Shown: piece by piece, positions 1 through 7,502 of the stretch
Layout: each line of letters starts with the position of its first letter
Numbering within the stretch: position 1 is the first letter of the stretch
Source of the DNA: Flavobacterium sp.
GTDB taxonomy: Bacteria > Bacteroidota > Bacteroidia > Flavobacteriales > Flavobacteriaceae
NCBI GenBank assembly: GCA_012032075.1
Contig: JAAURU010000151.1
Coordinates: 1-8,199, forward strand
DNA length: 8,199 nucleotides
Direction: 5' to 3'
The notes under the pieces: model-generated
Database searches by the model: none
The model's input: the letters and a program-made list of their open reading frames with translations, nothing else
What the model was told of the DNA's origin: nothing
Made by a program: the position numbers and the translations under genes

Positions 1-442
1 AAAAGAGTTCAATCTTTTCATTTTGAGCAATTTCAGCATAAAAAAGAATAAAATTTTTCATAATTGTTTTCTAATGCTTTCCATTCTGTTTCAGTTTTCA
101 TTTTTATATGTCCTGTAAAACCATTTGGTATCCAAATTTGCGGTTTCAACATAATTTTTATTTTATTGGTTTTGAAAACAGCACTTGCAGTTTCAATTCC
201 TTCTTTTCGTTCTCCTATCCATTGTCTTTTGGAATTAAAGAAAATAGCAGTATCATTTACCGTTTTCATAAATGCAAAAGGCATTAATGTAATCCAATTA
301 GCATTTGTTTCTAAAACAGGATTCACTTCATTTTGAGTAGTTAATCTATTTGAAGCGACAAAACTAATCCCATTAATTTTTCTTTCCTGTGATGAACAAG
401 AAATAATGCTTAAAAACAATATTAAACAAACACTTTTTTCAT
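1..442 (-). CDS. GH113-like glycoside hydrolase lipoprotein (5' part, frameshifted)
   Basis: The gene reads right to left and is cut by the window's left edge, so only about 145 residues of an expected 320-350 are present. The start is ATG at 442-440, directly after the stop of the Omp85-like gene. Six A residues follow (T run 434-439); with seven, the protein begins MKKSVCLILFLSIISCSSQ, a signal peptide with lipobox IISC and lipidated Cys16. As sequenced, an in-frame stop comes within seven codons, and the long open frame only begins at TTG 419. Later segments (INGISFVAS, NANWITLMPFAFM, RQWIGER, KIKIMLKPQIWI) resemble the N-terminal half of GH113-type TIM-barrel proteins common in flavobacteria. 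A second shift at about 51-60 (extra base in the A/T run) gives a false stop at 33-35; the other frame continues as FILFYAEIAQNEKIELF. The catalytic residues lie outside the window, so enzymatic activity is inferred from resemblance only. Confidence 0.72.
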
Positions 443-1700
443 TTAAAAATATTGACCAATGCCAAAAACTAATCCTCTTGCACCATTTTCATTAATACCA
501 AACCCATAATCAAGCCTAAAGATAGCATTAAAAATGGTTTTATGTATAAAACGCACACCAATACCAGGGAAAACTCTAAAATTTTCAGATTTTACAAAGT
601 CGTCTAATTTTCCTCCTGGTTTTCTCCATGAACCTAAATCTACAAATGCATTACTTTGTAACACAAACCAGCCTTTTTCATATAGTGTTTTTCGATATTC
701 TGTATTCATAACAAAAGAACCAGTTCCTCTATCAATAATATTTCCCACTCCTCTTAAATTAAGATTGTTATCTAATGCAAAAGGAGCAAAAGGTGAAACG
801 TCATTTGAAGCTAAACCTAAACGAATTCTTGTTCCAAAATTTCCAGTTTTACCAATTCGCTTTAAGTAAGTGAAATCATTCCAAGCAATAAGAAACTCAT
901 TTTGAAAGGTATTAGATTGTGTAACAAATTGAAAGTTTGATGTGTTTTTAATGCCATCAACTAAATAGAATTCATATTTTAAATTATCATAATTATTAGT
1001 TGCTTTAAAGAGTAATTTATCAATCTTAAAATTCAATGGTACGTTAGCATCAGTAGCACCACTTCTGTAGGCATACTCTTCGTTAAAAATAGAGCCTCCA
1101 ATTTTTATGGTGTTTTTAAAACTGGTTCTATATACTCCTAAAAGCTCAAAAGCTGTATTAATATATTCATACCTTGCGGATGTATTATTAAAAAAAATAG
1201 GTTCAATACTTCCTATTTTTTGAAAACTAGTTTCTATTCCAAAATTTTCAGTAAATAAATAAGGTGCAGAAAAATTTACTCCAAAGGAACTAATTCCGTT
1301 GTATTGATAAAAACCACCTGCAGTAACATTCTTCCCAAATAAATTGTATTCATACAAGCCTAATCTATAAGCAGCTGCTGCATCATCGGTTGTCCAAAGT
1401 GATAAATTAGGAATTAAGCTATAATTTTCAATTAAGGTAAAATCTACAACATAATTGGAATTAGATTCATTTTTTTTGACTTCATAAGTTACTTTTGAAA
1501 TACCATTAATCTTGTAAGTGCTTGAACATCATGATTTAGTTTTAAGCTATCTAAAGGTTCATTTTCTTTAGATTGAATAAACTTTTGCATGAACTTTATA
1601 TTCATTTTTTTTGTACCGTTCCAGTTAATTTTTTCAATACTTTCTTGAGAAAACAAACTGGTGCAGTAACTTAAAAGTAGAAGTACTAGAATCTTTTCAT
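443..1700 (-). CDS. Omp85/BamA-like outer-membrane protein with one POTRA-like domain (frameshifted)
   Basis: The repaired protein is about 419 residues. Residues 1-19 are a signal peptide (MKKILVLLLLSYCTSLFSQ). About 22-105 form a single POTRA-like domain (INWNGTKKMNIKF, DVQALTRLNGISKVTYEV, DFTLIENYSLIP). The rest, from about LWTTDDAAAAYRLGLYEYNL to the C-terminal GIGQYF, is a 16-strand-type surface-antigen barrel ending in phenylalanine, as outer-membrane proteins do. True BamA has five POTRA domains and about 800 residues, so this is a short Omp85 relative found in Flavobacteriaceae, perhaps a dedicated translocation or insertion pore. Two shifts break it: four T at 1694-1697 where five are needed just after the start, and a missing base at about 1506-1507, where R-L-N-G-I-S becomes R-L-M-V and then stops. 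Downstream of that shift the frame is open to 443. It abuts the GH113-like lipoprotein gene, implying co-transcription and translational coupling. The start ATG 1700-1698 follows an A-rich leader. Confidence 0.82.
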
Positions 1701-1721
1701 ATTTTTTTTTTCAAATATCTA

Positions 1722-1729
1722 CAAAAATA
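1722..1729 (-). promoter_or_regulatory. Possible -7 box for the Omp85-like gene
   Basis: Read on the minus strand this is TATTTTTG, an exact match to the Bacteroidota -7 consensus TAnnTTTG. It lies about 22 bases before the ATG at 1700, implying a short leader that is almost all A. No TTG sits at the usual distance upstream: the nearest, TTGACA at 1763-1758, is 28 bases away, which is too far. In such an A/T-rich region a chance match is quite possible. Confidence 0.35.
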
Positions 1730-1752
1730 TTAATAAAAATAAGGTTTAAGGT

Positions 1753-1780
1753 AAAATTGTCAATTATAAAGGAAAAAGAG
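1753..1780 (+). promoter_or_regulatory. Shared 28-base upstream element, copy 1
   Basis: This stretch matches 2783-2810 at 26 of 28 positions; the differences are at 1764 (T versus C) and 1778 (G versus T). Its left part holds AATTGTCAATT, a perfect inverted repeat around a central T, and its right part is TATAAAGGAAAAA. It ends 27 bases before the CAAATTTG box at 1807 and 63 bases before the lipoprotein start. Identical spacing in both copies argues for a binding site for an activator or alternative sigma factor rather than chance. The regulator is not encoded in the window. Confidence 0.6.
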
Positions 1781-1806
1781 TAAATCACTATTTGAATGTT
1801 AATAAT

Positions 1807-1814
1807 CAAATTTG
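1807..1814 (+). promoter_or_regulatory. Likely -7 promoter box of the two-repeat lipoprotein gene
   Basis: The sequence CAAATTTG differs from the Bacteroidota consensus TAnnTTTG only in its first base and is followed by TA. The matching box in front of the 2872 gene is CATATTTGTA, so both promoters share CA(A/T)ATTTGTA. No good -33 TTG lies at the normal distance, which fits a promoter that depends on the upstream 28-base element. Transcription would begin at about 1819, giving an A-rich leader of about 25 bases without a Shine-Dalgarno site, normal for this phylum. Confidence 0.5.
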
Positions 1815-1843
1815 TAAAAACAAATAATAATAACAAAAAAACT

Positions 1844-2707
1844 ATGAAAAAACTTATTTTATCAGCGTTAACATTAAGTGTTTTAATGTTTTCGTGTAAC
1901 AATGACGATGATACAGTCGCAGCAAGTCCTGAATTAAAATTAAATCTTACAGGATTAGAAAATCTTGGTACAAATTACAAGTATGAAGGTTGGTTGATTG
2001 TTGGAGGTAATCCTGTTTCTACAGGAACATTTACTGTAGATAATAATGGAGTACTATCTAAAACTTCTTTTGCGGTTAATGCTTCAACTTTAGCATCAGC
2101 TACGAAATTTGTACTTAGTATTGAACCAGCTGTAGATCCTAGTCCAGCTCCATCAGAAACTAAATATTTAGTGGGAGATTTTTCAGGGAATACAGCTACA
2201 GTTTCTGCAGGAATTATTGGAGATTATAGTGCTGCTACAGGTAAATATTTTTTAGGAACTCCTACAAATGGAAATATGAATCCGAGTGCTGGAGTTTGGT
2301 TTTTAGATGCAAGCAGTGGTTCTCCTGCTGCGGGTTTAAATTTACCAGTTCTGCAAGCAGGTTGGAAATATGAAGGTTGGGTTGTGAGTAATGGCGCGCC
2401 TTTAAGTACAGGAAGATTTTTAAATCCAAACGGGAGCGATGATGCAGCACCTTTTTCAGGTTCTATGATGGCACCACCATTTCCTGGAGAAGATTTTCTA
2501 GTCAACGCACCAGCTGGATTAATGTTTCCTGGTAATTTAACTGGAGCAACGCTTGTAATAAGCATTGAACCAGAGCCAGATAATTCTCCTATGCCATTTG
2601 CACTAAAACCATTATCGGCAATGGTGGCTAATCCAGCTGTAACTGGGCAAACTTTACCTATGACAAGAAGTTTAACTTCTTTCCCTACAGGAACTGTAAC
2701 TAGATAG
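1844..2707 (+). CDS. Surface lipoprotein with two RskA-like YEGW repeats
   Basis: The intact 287-residue protein starts at ATG 1844, chosen over the ATG at 1796 because MKKLILSALTLSVLMFSC is then a proper lipoprotein signal peptide with lipidated Cys18. The residues just after it, NNDDD, resemble the acidic export signals that place Bacteroidota lipoproteins on the outer face of the outer membrane. The mature part has two related units. Unit 1 has YKYEGWLIVGGNPVSTGTF at 45-63 and SIEP at 92-95; unit 2 has WKYEGWVVSNGAPLSTGRF at 174-192 and SIEP at 240-243. This W-x-x-x-G-x-P-x-S-x-G-x-F ... S-x-E-P pattern recalls the extracytoplasmic domain of RskA-type anti-sigma factors. There is no cytoplasmic anti-sigma region or transmembrane helix, so an anti-sigma role is not supported. 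The gene looks richer in G/C than its neighbours, partly from its Gly/Pro/Ala content. It has its own promoter and terminator. Function unknown. Confidence 0.85.
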   Translation: MKKLILSALTLSVLMFSCNNDDDTVAASPELKLNLTGLENLGTNYKYEGWLIVGGNPVSTGTFTVDNNGVLSKTSFAVNASTLASATKFVLSIEPAVDPSPAPSETKYLVGDFSGNTATVSAGIIGDYSAATGKYFLGTPTNGNMNPSAGVWFLDASSGSPAAGLNLPVLQAGWKYEGWVVSNGAPLSTGRFLNPNGSDDAAPFSGSMMAPPFPGEDFLVNAPAGLMFPGNLTGATLVISIEPEPDNSPMPFALKPLSAMVANPAVTGQTLPMTRSLTSFPTGTVTR

Positions 2708-2730
2708 CCTTTATATATGTTTTTTAAATG

Positions 2731-2766
2731 AAGAGGCTTGGATTTATTTTCAAGCTTCTTTTTTTA
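2731..2766 (+). terminator. Rho-independent terminator after the lipoprotein gene
   Basis: AAGAGGCTTG (2731-2740) pairs with CAAGCTTCTT (2751-2760) over ten base pairs with one G-U pair, around a ten-base loop. The 3' arm runs straight into a T tract (2759-2765). It lies 24 bases after the stop and separates the lipoprotein unit from the next gene, which therefore needs its own promoter. Confidence 0.8.
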
Positions 2767-2782
2767 TATTTATTTTAGTAGA

Positions 2783-2810
2783 AAAATTGTCAACTATAAA
2801 GGAAAAATAG
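2783..2810 (+). promoter_or_regulatory. Shared 28-base upstream element, copy 2
   Basis: This is the second copy of the element at 1753-1780, with two substitutions, placed after the terminator. It contains AATTGTCAACT (one mismatch to the inverted repeat seen in copy 1) followed by TATAAAGGAAAAA. It ends 27 bases before the CATATTTG box at 2837, exactly as in copy 1, and 61 bases before the start codon at 2872. There is no divergent gene here, so the element must act in the plus direction. Confidence 0.6.
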
Positions 2811-2836
2811 GGAATTTACTCCAACTAAAAAAAAAG

Positions 2837-2844
2837 CATATTTG
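2837..2844 (+). promoter_or_regulatory. Likely -7 promoter box of the barrel-protein gene
   Basis: CATATTTG followed by TA is one base from TAnnTTTG and aligns with the box at 1807-1814 at the same distance from the upstream element. The leader to ATG 2872 is A/T-rich with no Shine-Dalgarno site. This promoter probably also drives the oxidoreductase and polyferredoxin genes, since no terminator is seen between 3779 and 3848. Confidence 0.5.
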
Positions 2845-2871
2845 TATAAGATTAATATTAAAAAATAAACT

Positions 2872-3779
2872 ATGAAAAATAACAAATTGATTTTTATTGC
2901 TCTTTTGTTGATAACTCTTAGAGTTTCAGCTCAAGAAGAGCCAGAAACTGAGCTTTCAAACATTCAAAATTATACACCATCAAAATTACTTGAAAAAGGA
3001 AAATGGGATGTTAAATGGTTCAATAATTTATATACACAAACAAGGCAAAATGGTAATGGTGAAAATTTTGATATACCTCGTTCTAATTTTTTTACATCAT
3101 CACTAGAAGTATATACAGGTATAAGTGAAAATAAAAAATTTAATGCAGGAGTAATTATAGAATTACGTTCTAACTCATTTGGAGGTAAAAGTGCAACAAG
3201 TGTCTTTAGTTTTAAAAATGAATTAGGTAAATCTAGAAGTGGTATTGGTCACATTGCACCATCAGTTAAAATAGCACCTTTTGAAAGTTTGCCAAGATTT
3301 TCTATTCAAAGTTCTTTCTTTATTCCTGTTTTGATAAAGAAACTAATGAGAATGGTTATTTAGCACAAAACAGTTATATATGGCAAAACCGTTTTTTCTA
3401 TGACTACACATTTCCAGGGGATAAATTTCAATTGTTTTCAGAATTTGGAACCCGCTTTTTCTTTGGAGAAAAAACTAAAAATGACGATGGTTCTTTTAAT
3501 GAAAATGGAGGTTTTGCAAATAATAGTTTAGAAGTGGCTCCAGGCGTTTTTTTAAGTTATTTTCCTACTCAAAAGTTCACAGTACTTGGATTTATTCAAC
3601 ACGCTCAATTAATAGATTTAGGAAATGATTTTTCTCAAAATTATACAGCACTAGGAACTGGAGCAAAATATCAATTATCTAGTGTTTTGAATGTAGAGGT
3701 GTTGTATTCTAAGTTTATTCGTGGTTATGAAAGTGGAATTGGTCAATCTTTTAATTTAGGTTTGAGAGCAATTTTTTAG
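2872..3779 (+). CDS. Predicted outer-membrane beta-barrel protein (frameshifted)
   Basis: The repaired protein is about 302 residues. Residues 1-20 are a signal peptide ending VSA, before QEEPETE. The mature part is made of alternating short amphipathic strands (KWDVKWFNNLYTQTRQ, FFTSSLEVYTGIS, KKFNAGVIIELRSNSFGG, FQLFSEFGTRFFFGEK, LEVAPGVFLSYFPTQKFTVL) and ends in RAIF with a terminal phenylalanine, all typical of an outer-membrane barrel of the transporter/porin-like kind. I recognise it as a conserved flavobacterial hypothetical protein, not as a characterised porin. A base is missing at the T run 3329-3332: as sequenced the frame stops at 3361-3363, but one more T continues it as DKETNENGYLAQNSYIWQNR into the frame ending at 3779. 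It is the first gene after the second shared element and lies 68 bases before the oxidoreductase, so it may be the outer-membrane member of the same pathway. Confidence 0.75.
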
Positions 3780-3847
3780 TAAAAATGTTATCGTTCTAAC
3801 TTTTTATATTATCTTAAACCTTTATTTTACATATCAAAATACTTTCA

Positions 3848-5140
3848 ATGGAACATATTGTTATAATAGGAAATGGAATTTCAGGTGTTACACTTGCTAG
3901 ACATATTCGAAAAAAGTCAGATAAGAAGATTACAATTATATCAGCTGAAACAGAATATTTTTTTTCAAGAACTGCGTTAATGTATGTTTTTATGGGACAC
4001 ATGAGGTTTGAACATACACAACCTTATGAAAACCATTTCTGGAAAAAAAAACAATATAGCGTTACACTTTGGGAAAGTAGAAAAAGTAATTCCTCCAGAA
4101 AAAACACTTCTATTTACTGATAATACTACTTTAAAATATGATAAGTTAGTAATAGCTACAGGTTCAAAATCAAATAAATTTGGATGGCCAGGACAAGATT
4201 TAAAAGGTGTTTTAGGTTTGTATCATAAGCAAGATTTGGACGAACTTGAGATGCTTTCAAAAGATGCTAAAAAAGCTGTAATTGTAGGTGGTGGTTTAAT
4301 TGGAATAGAATTAGCAGAAATGTTAGCTACTAGAAATATTCCAGTTACTTTTTAGTAAGAGAAACAAATTTTTGGGATGCAGTTTTACCTGAAGGTGAAG
4401 CTAAAATGATTGGTCGTCATATTAGAGAACATCACATTGATTTACGTTTAGAAACAAATTTAAAGGAAATTATTGCTGATGAAAAAGGTAGAGTAAAAGC
4501 TATAGTTACAGAAAGTGGAGAAGTTATTGAATGTAATATTGTAGGTTTAACTGTTGGAGTTTCACCTAATGTTGATTTTTTGAAAGATTCAGGAATTGAA
4601 ATTAATAGAGGTGTATTAGTAAACCGATTTTTAGAAACAAATATTCCAAATGTTTATGCAATAGGAGATTGTGCCGAACAAAGAGAAGCTATTGGCAATA
4701 GAAGACCTATTGAAGCAGTTTGGTACACAGGAAGGATGATGGGAGAAGTATTAGCGCAAACAATTTGTGGTAATAAGATGCAATATAATCCAGGTCATTG
4801 GTTTAATTCTGCTAAATTTTTCGATATTGAATATCAAACTTATGGTTGGGTTTGGGCTAATCAAAAAGACTATGAAAACCAGTTTTATTGGGAACACAAA
4901 TTGGGTAAAATAGCTATTCGTATATCGTATCATAAAGAGACTAGAGAATTCTTAGGAATTAATACTTTTGGAATTCGAATGAGACATGAGTTCTTTGATA
5001 AAGTACTTACCGAAAAACAAAGTGTGAATTATGTTATTGAGAATCTAAGAAAAGCTAATTTTGATCCTGAATTTTACAAGCATTACGAGAAGGAAATTAT
5101 TTCCGAATTTAAAAACCAATCACAAACTATAAAAGCATAA
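3848..5140 (+). CDS. NAD(P)H/FAD-dependent oxidoreductase (two frameshifts)
   Basis: The repaired protein is 430 residues. It is a two-Rossmann pyridine-nucleotide-disulphide-type flavoprotein. Residues 4-13 (IVIIGNGISG) bind the FAD ADP moiety, VIATGS (101-106) is the family motif, AVIVGGGLIGIELAE (143-157) is the NAD(P)H Rossmann, and NVYAIGDCAE (268-277) is the second FAD motif. A C-terminal region of about 120 residues (from YNPGHWFNSAKFFDIEYQTYG) is specific to this subfamily. I see no redox-active CxxxxC pair, so it is not a disulphide reductase; it more likely passes electrons from NAD(P)H to a partner. Two shifts interrupt it: nine A at 4043-4051, where eight restore WKKNNIALHFGKVEKV, and five T at 4349-4353, where six restore IPVTFLVRETNFWDAVLP. 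The two cancel, so total length stays a whole number of codons. Its stop is two bases before the polyferredoxin start, so the products probably work together. Confidence 0.85.
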
Positions 5141-5142
5141 AG

Positions 5143-6998
5143 ATGAAAAGTTTAAAATTTTTACGAGTAGTAGGTTTAACAGTCTTTGTTGCTTCTGTGT
5201 TAATTTTTATTGCTACACTATTTATTGGAAGTTATACTGTAACAGAAAGTTTAATTAAAGAGAATTTTTCAGGCAAACCAGAAAGAGTTATAAATGTACT
5301 TACAAAAACAGCATCTGATGAAGGAATTTTGAATAAAGAAGTATCTAATCCTGTTACTTTTGCTAATAATATTGCAGTGTTATTAGAAAGTTATAACACT
5401 AAAATCACATCAGAAATTGAAGCTGAAAAAGGACTTACTGAAGCAGAAATTAATGCGGTTTTTGAAAAAGCTATTGCTAATGATAAAGTAAATTATTCAA
5501 AAGAAACTCTTGAAAGTGTTTTCCAAAATAATCCTGATAAAGTAAAAGTTGTAGATGAAGCTACAAATTGGATGTATTCTTCTTCAAAAACATATGATAA
5601 ACCAGAAGATTTTAAAAACGATTTTAAAAATAAAATAGGAGACATAAACAGAAGTAATGCTCAAGAATTCTTATTGTATGATAATAAATACTCAAAATTT
5701 GATATTGCAAAAGCTTCAATTTCTGGACCTTTAAAAAATCATAAATCAATGTTTTTATTTTTAACATTTGGTTTAGGTGTTTTAGGTTCATTGTTATTTA
5801 TTATTACAGGCTTATTTTTAGAGCCAATTGCAGGAATTAAAAATCACGGTATTTACCTTTCAGAAGCTACCAATAGAGGTTGGGTTGCAATTTTTGTTTT
5901 TGGATTTTTTAGTTTCTTTTTTATATTCTATTGTATTTCTACCCTTATTATATTGTTAATTGGACAAATATTGTAGATCCTTTAAAATCATTATTTAAAG
6001 AGGGAGCAAAAGCTTCACAATGGTTTTTATATGGAATTTTATATTGTGTTTCCATGATAGTTATGGGAATACGAATGTTTATAAAATACCGTCATAATAG
6101 TTATCAAATAGTTAGAACAGCAAGTGTTTTGTTTTTCCAAATCATCTTTGCATTTCTATTAGTAGAAATTTTACCGTTATTTGATTTACCTGGTGTCGAT
6201 TTAAAAAATGCTTGGCCTTTGGATTACAATTTTGTAACCGATTGGAATGTGAAGCAACACCTTGAAGCTGGTCATTTAGGTAAATTCATGTTTATTTGGG
6301 GAATAATTTTAAGCTTAATTGTCGTTCCAATAATGGTTTACTTTTATGGAAAAAGATGGTATTGTTCTTGGGTTTGTGGTTGTGGTGGTTTAGCTGAAAC
6401 ATTAGGTGATCCATATCGTCAACTTTCTGATAAAAGATTAATTGCATGGAAAATTGAAAGATGGACTATTTATCCTATTTTAGTTTTTGCCATTATTATG
6501 ACAATCGTTGTTGGATATAATACATATAATATAATACATAATCCTTCAAATGTTGGAGACAGTACCTTTTTAGGTATTAACGCTTATCGAATCAATGAAA
6601 TTTATGGTTTTTTAATAGGATCTATTTTTGCTGGTGTTATAGGAACTGGTTTTTATCCTGTTTTAGGAAACCGTTCTTGGTGTCGTTTTGGTTGTCCATT
6701 AGCGGCTTATATGGGAATTATTCAACGATTTAAATCTCGTTTTAGAATTACTACAAATGGTGGACAATGTATTTCATGTGGAAATTGTTCTACTTATTGT
6801 GAGCAAGGTATAGATGTAAGAGCCTATGCTCAAAAAGGAGAAAATATTGTTCGTGCTTCTTGTGTAGGTTGTGGAGTATGTTCTGCAGTTTGTCCTAGAG
6901 GAGTTCTAAAACTAGAAAACGCTTCTGAAAAAGGGAGAATTAATTCTAACGAAATTTTATTAGGAAATGACATTAATTTAATGGATTTAATAAATTAA
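5143..6998 (+). CDS. Membrane polyferredoxin, NapH/CcoG/NosR-like, with N-terminal extracytoplasmic domain (frameshifted)
   Basis: The repaired protein is about 618 residues. A helix at 11-30 is followed by a soluble, Lys/Glu-rich region (31-200) likely outside the membrane, then a helix at 203-226. The core has about six more helices (near 247-270, 293-312, 327-346, 381-401, 441-459, 488-506). Between them lie RWYCSWVCGCGG (Cys408, 412, 414) and WCRFGCPLAAYMG (Cys514, 518), the paired CxxxC motifs of the NapH/CcoG/NosR family, with Gly replacing the usual Pro in the first. The tail has two [4Fe-4S] ferredoxin motifs: CISCGNCSTYC (Cys543-553) and CVGCGVCSAVCP (Cys574-584). Such proteins carry electrons across or along the inner membrane. 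A T is missing in the run 5917-5922: the first frame stops at 5974-5976, whereas seven T give SFFFYILLYFYPYYIVNW and join the frame ending at 6998. No nos, nap or cco genes are nearby, so those names should not be transferred; the partner is probably the adjacent flavoprotein. Confidence 0.85.
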
Positions 6999-7083
6999 AA
7001 GTAATTGGTAAAACCAATATGCCACTTTTATCGTATATTAAGTAAGAATTAGATAGTCTAAAGTTAATTTAATATAAAATACA

Positions 7084-7502
7084 ATGAAAAAGTTTTTAAT
7101 TTTTAGTTTCTTAGTACTAGTTGTGCCTTTTGCATTAGCACAAAAGACCTATGTTAAAACCTATCATGAAAACGGTAAATTAAAAGAGGAAGGTTGGATT
7201 TCAAATGACCAAAAAGTAGATTATTGGTTTTTTTATAATGAAAACGGCATAAAAAAAGAAGAAGGACATTTTGATAATGGTCAAAAAGTAAAATGGTGGA
7301 TTTTTTATAATTCGAAAGGAAAAGTGATTAAGAAAAGCGAATTTGAAGCAAATAAATTAAACGGATTTACAATTATATATGACAAAAGTAAAGTAATACG
7401 TGCCGAAAAATATACAATGAACAAAAAAACGAATGAGTGGAAAAGCGTTGAAGCTTTTAAAAAGATAATCCGTTTCATTTTTATGATACAACCTATAATT
7501 AA
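7084..7502 (+). CDS. Exported YwqK/MORN-repeat protein (frameshifted near the 3' end)
   Basis: The repaired protein is about 139 residues. Residues 1-19 are a signal peptide (MKKFLIFSFLVLVVPFALA) before QKTYVK. Three to four repeats of the form Y-x-x-N-G-x-x-K-x-E-G-x-F follow (YHENGKLKEEGWI at 27-39, YNENGIKKEEGHF at 51-63, YNSKGKVIKKSEF at 75-87, then YDKSKVIRAEKY). These are the YwqK or MORN-type beta-hairpin repeats; databases often call the family an antitoxin, but no toxin is nearby and the export signal speaks against that role. The run of five A at 7459-7463 should be six: the protein then ends DNPFHFYDTTYN with a stop at 7500-7502. As sequenced it runs on into the glycosyltransferase. 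The repaired end overlaps the next start by 20 bases. Its biological role is unknown. Confidence 0.68.

Noticed and set aside
534..869. Open frame of 111 codons on the plus strand opposite the Omp85-like gene
   Set aside because: It lies wholly antisense to a well-supported barrel-coding region and has no recognisable domain or signal peptide. The same applies to the minus-strand frame at 2224-2565 opposite the lipoprotein.
1758..1763. TTGACA on the minus strand as a -35 box for the Omp85-like gene
   Set aside because: It is 28 bases from the candidate -7 box, too far, and it lies inside the repeated element, whose second copy has no minus-strand gene to serve.
1796..1843. An earlier in-frame ATG at 1796 for the two-repeat lipoprotein
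   Set aside because: It would add 16 polar residues before a complete lipoprotein signal peptide and place the start upstream of the likely promoter box at 1807. ATG 1844 fits the signal peptide and the A-rich leader.
5143..6998. Naming the polyferredoxin nosR, napH or ccoG
   Set aside because: It shares the family's cysteine motifs, but no matching reductase or oxidase genes are present, the N-terminal domain differs from what is visible in those proteins, and the first CxxxC lacks the usual Pro.
7004..7018. ATTGGT-AAA-ACCAAT hairpin after the polyferredoxin as a terminator
   Set aside because: The stem is only six base pairs, the loop three bases, and no T tract follows, so it is too weak to call.
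7084..7502. A toxin-antitoxin module based on the YwqK-type repeats
   Set aside because: There is no toxin-like partner gene, and the protein carries an export signal peptide, which does not fit a cytoplasmic antitoxin.
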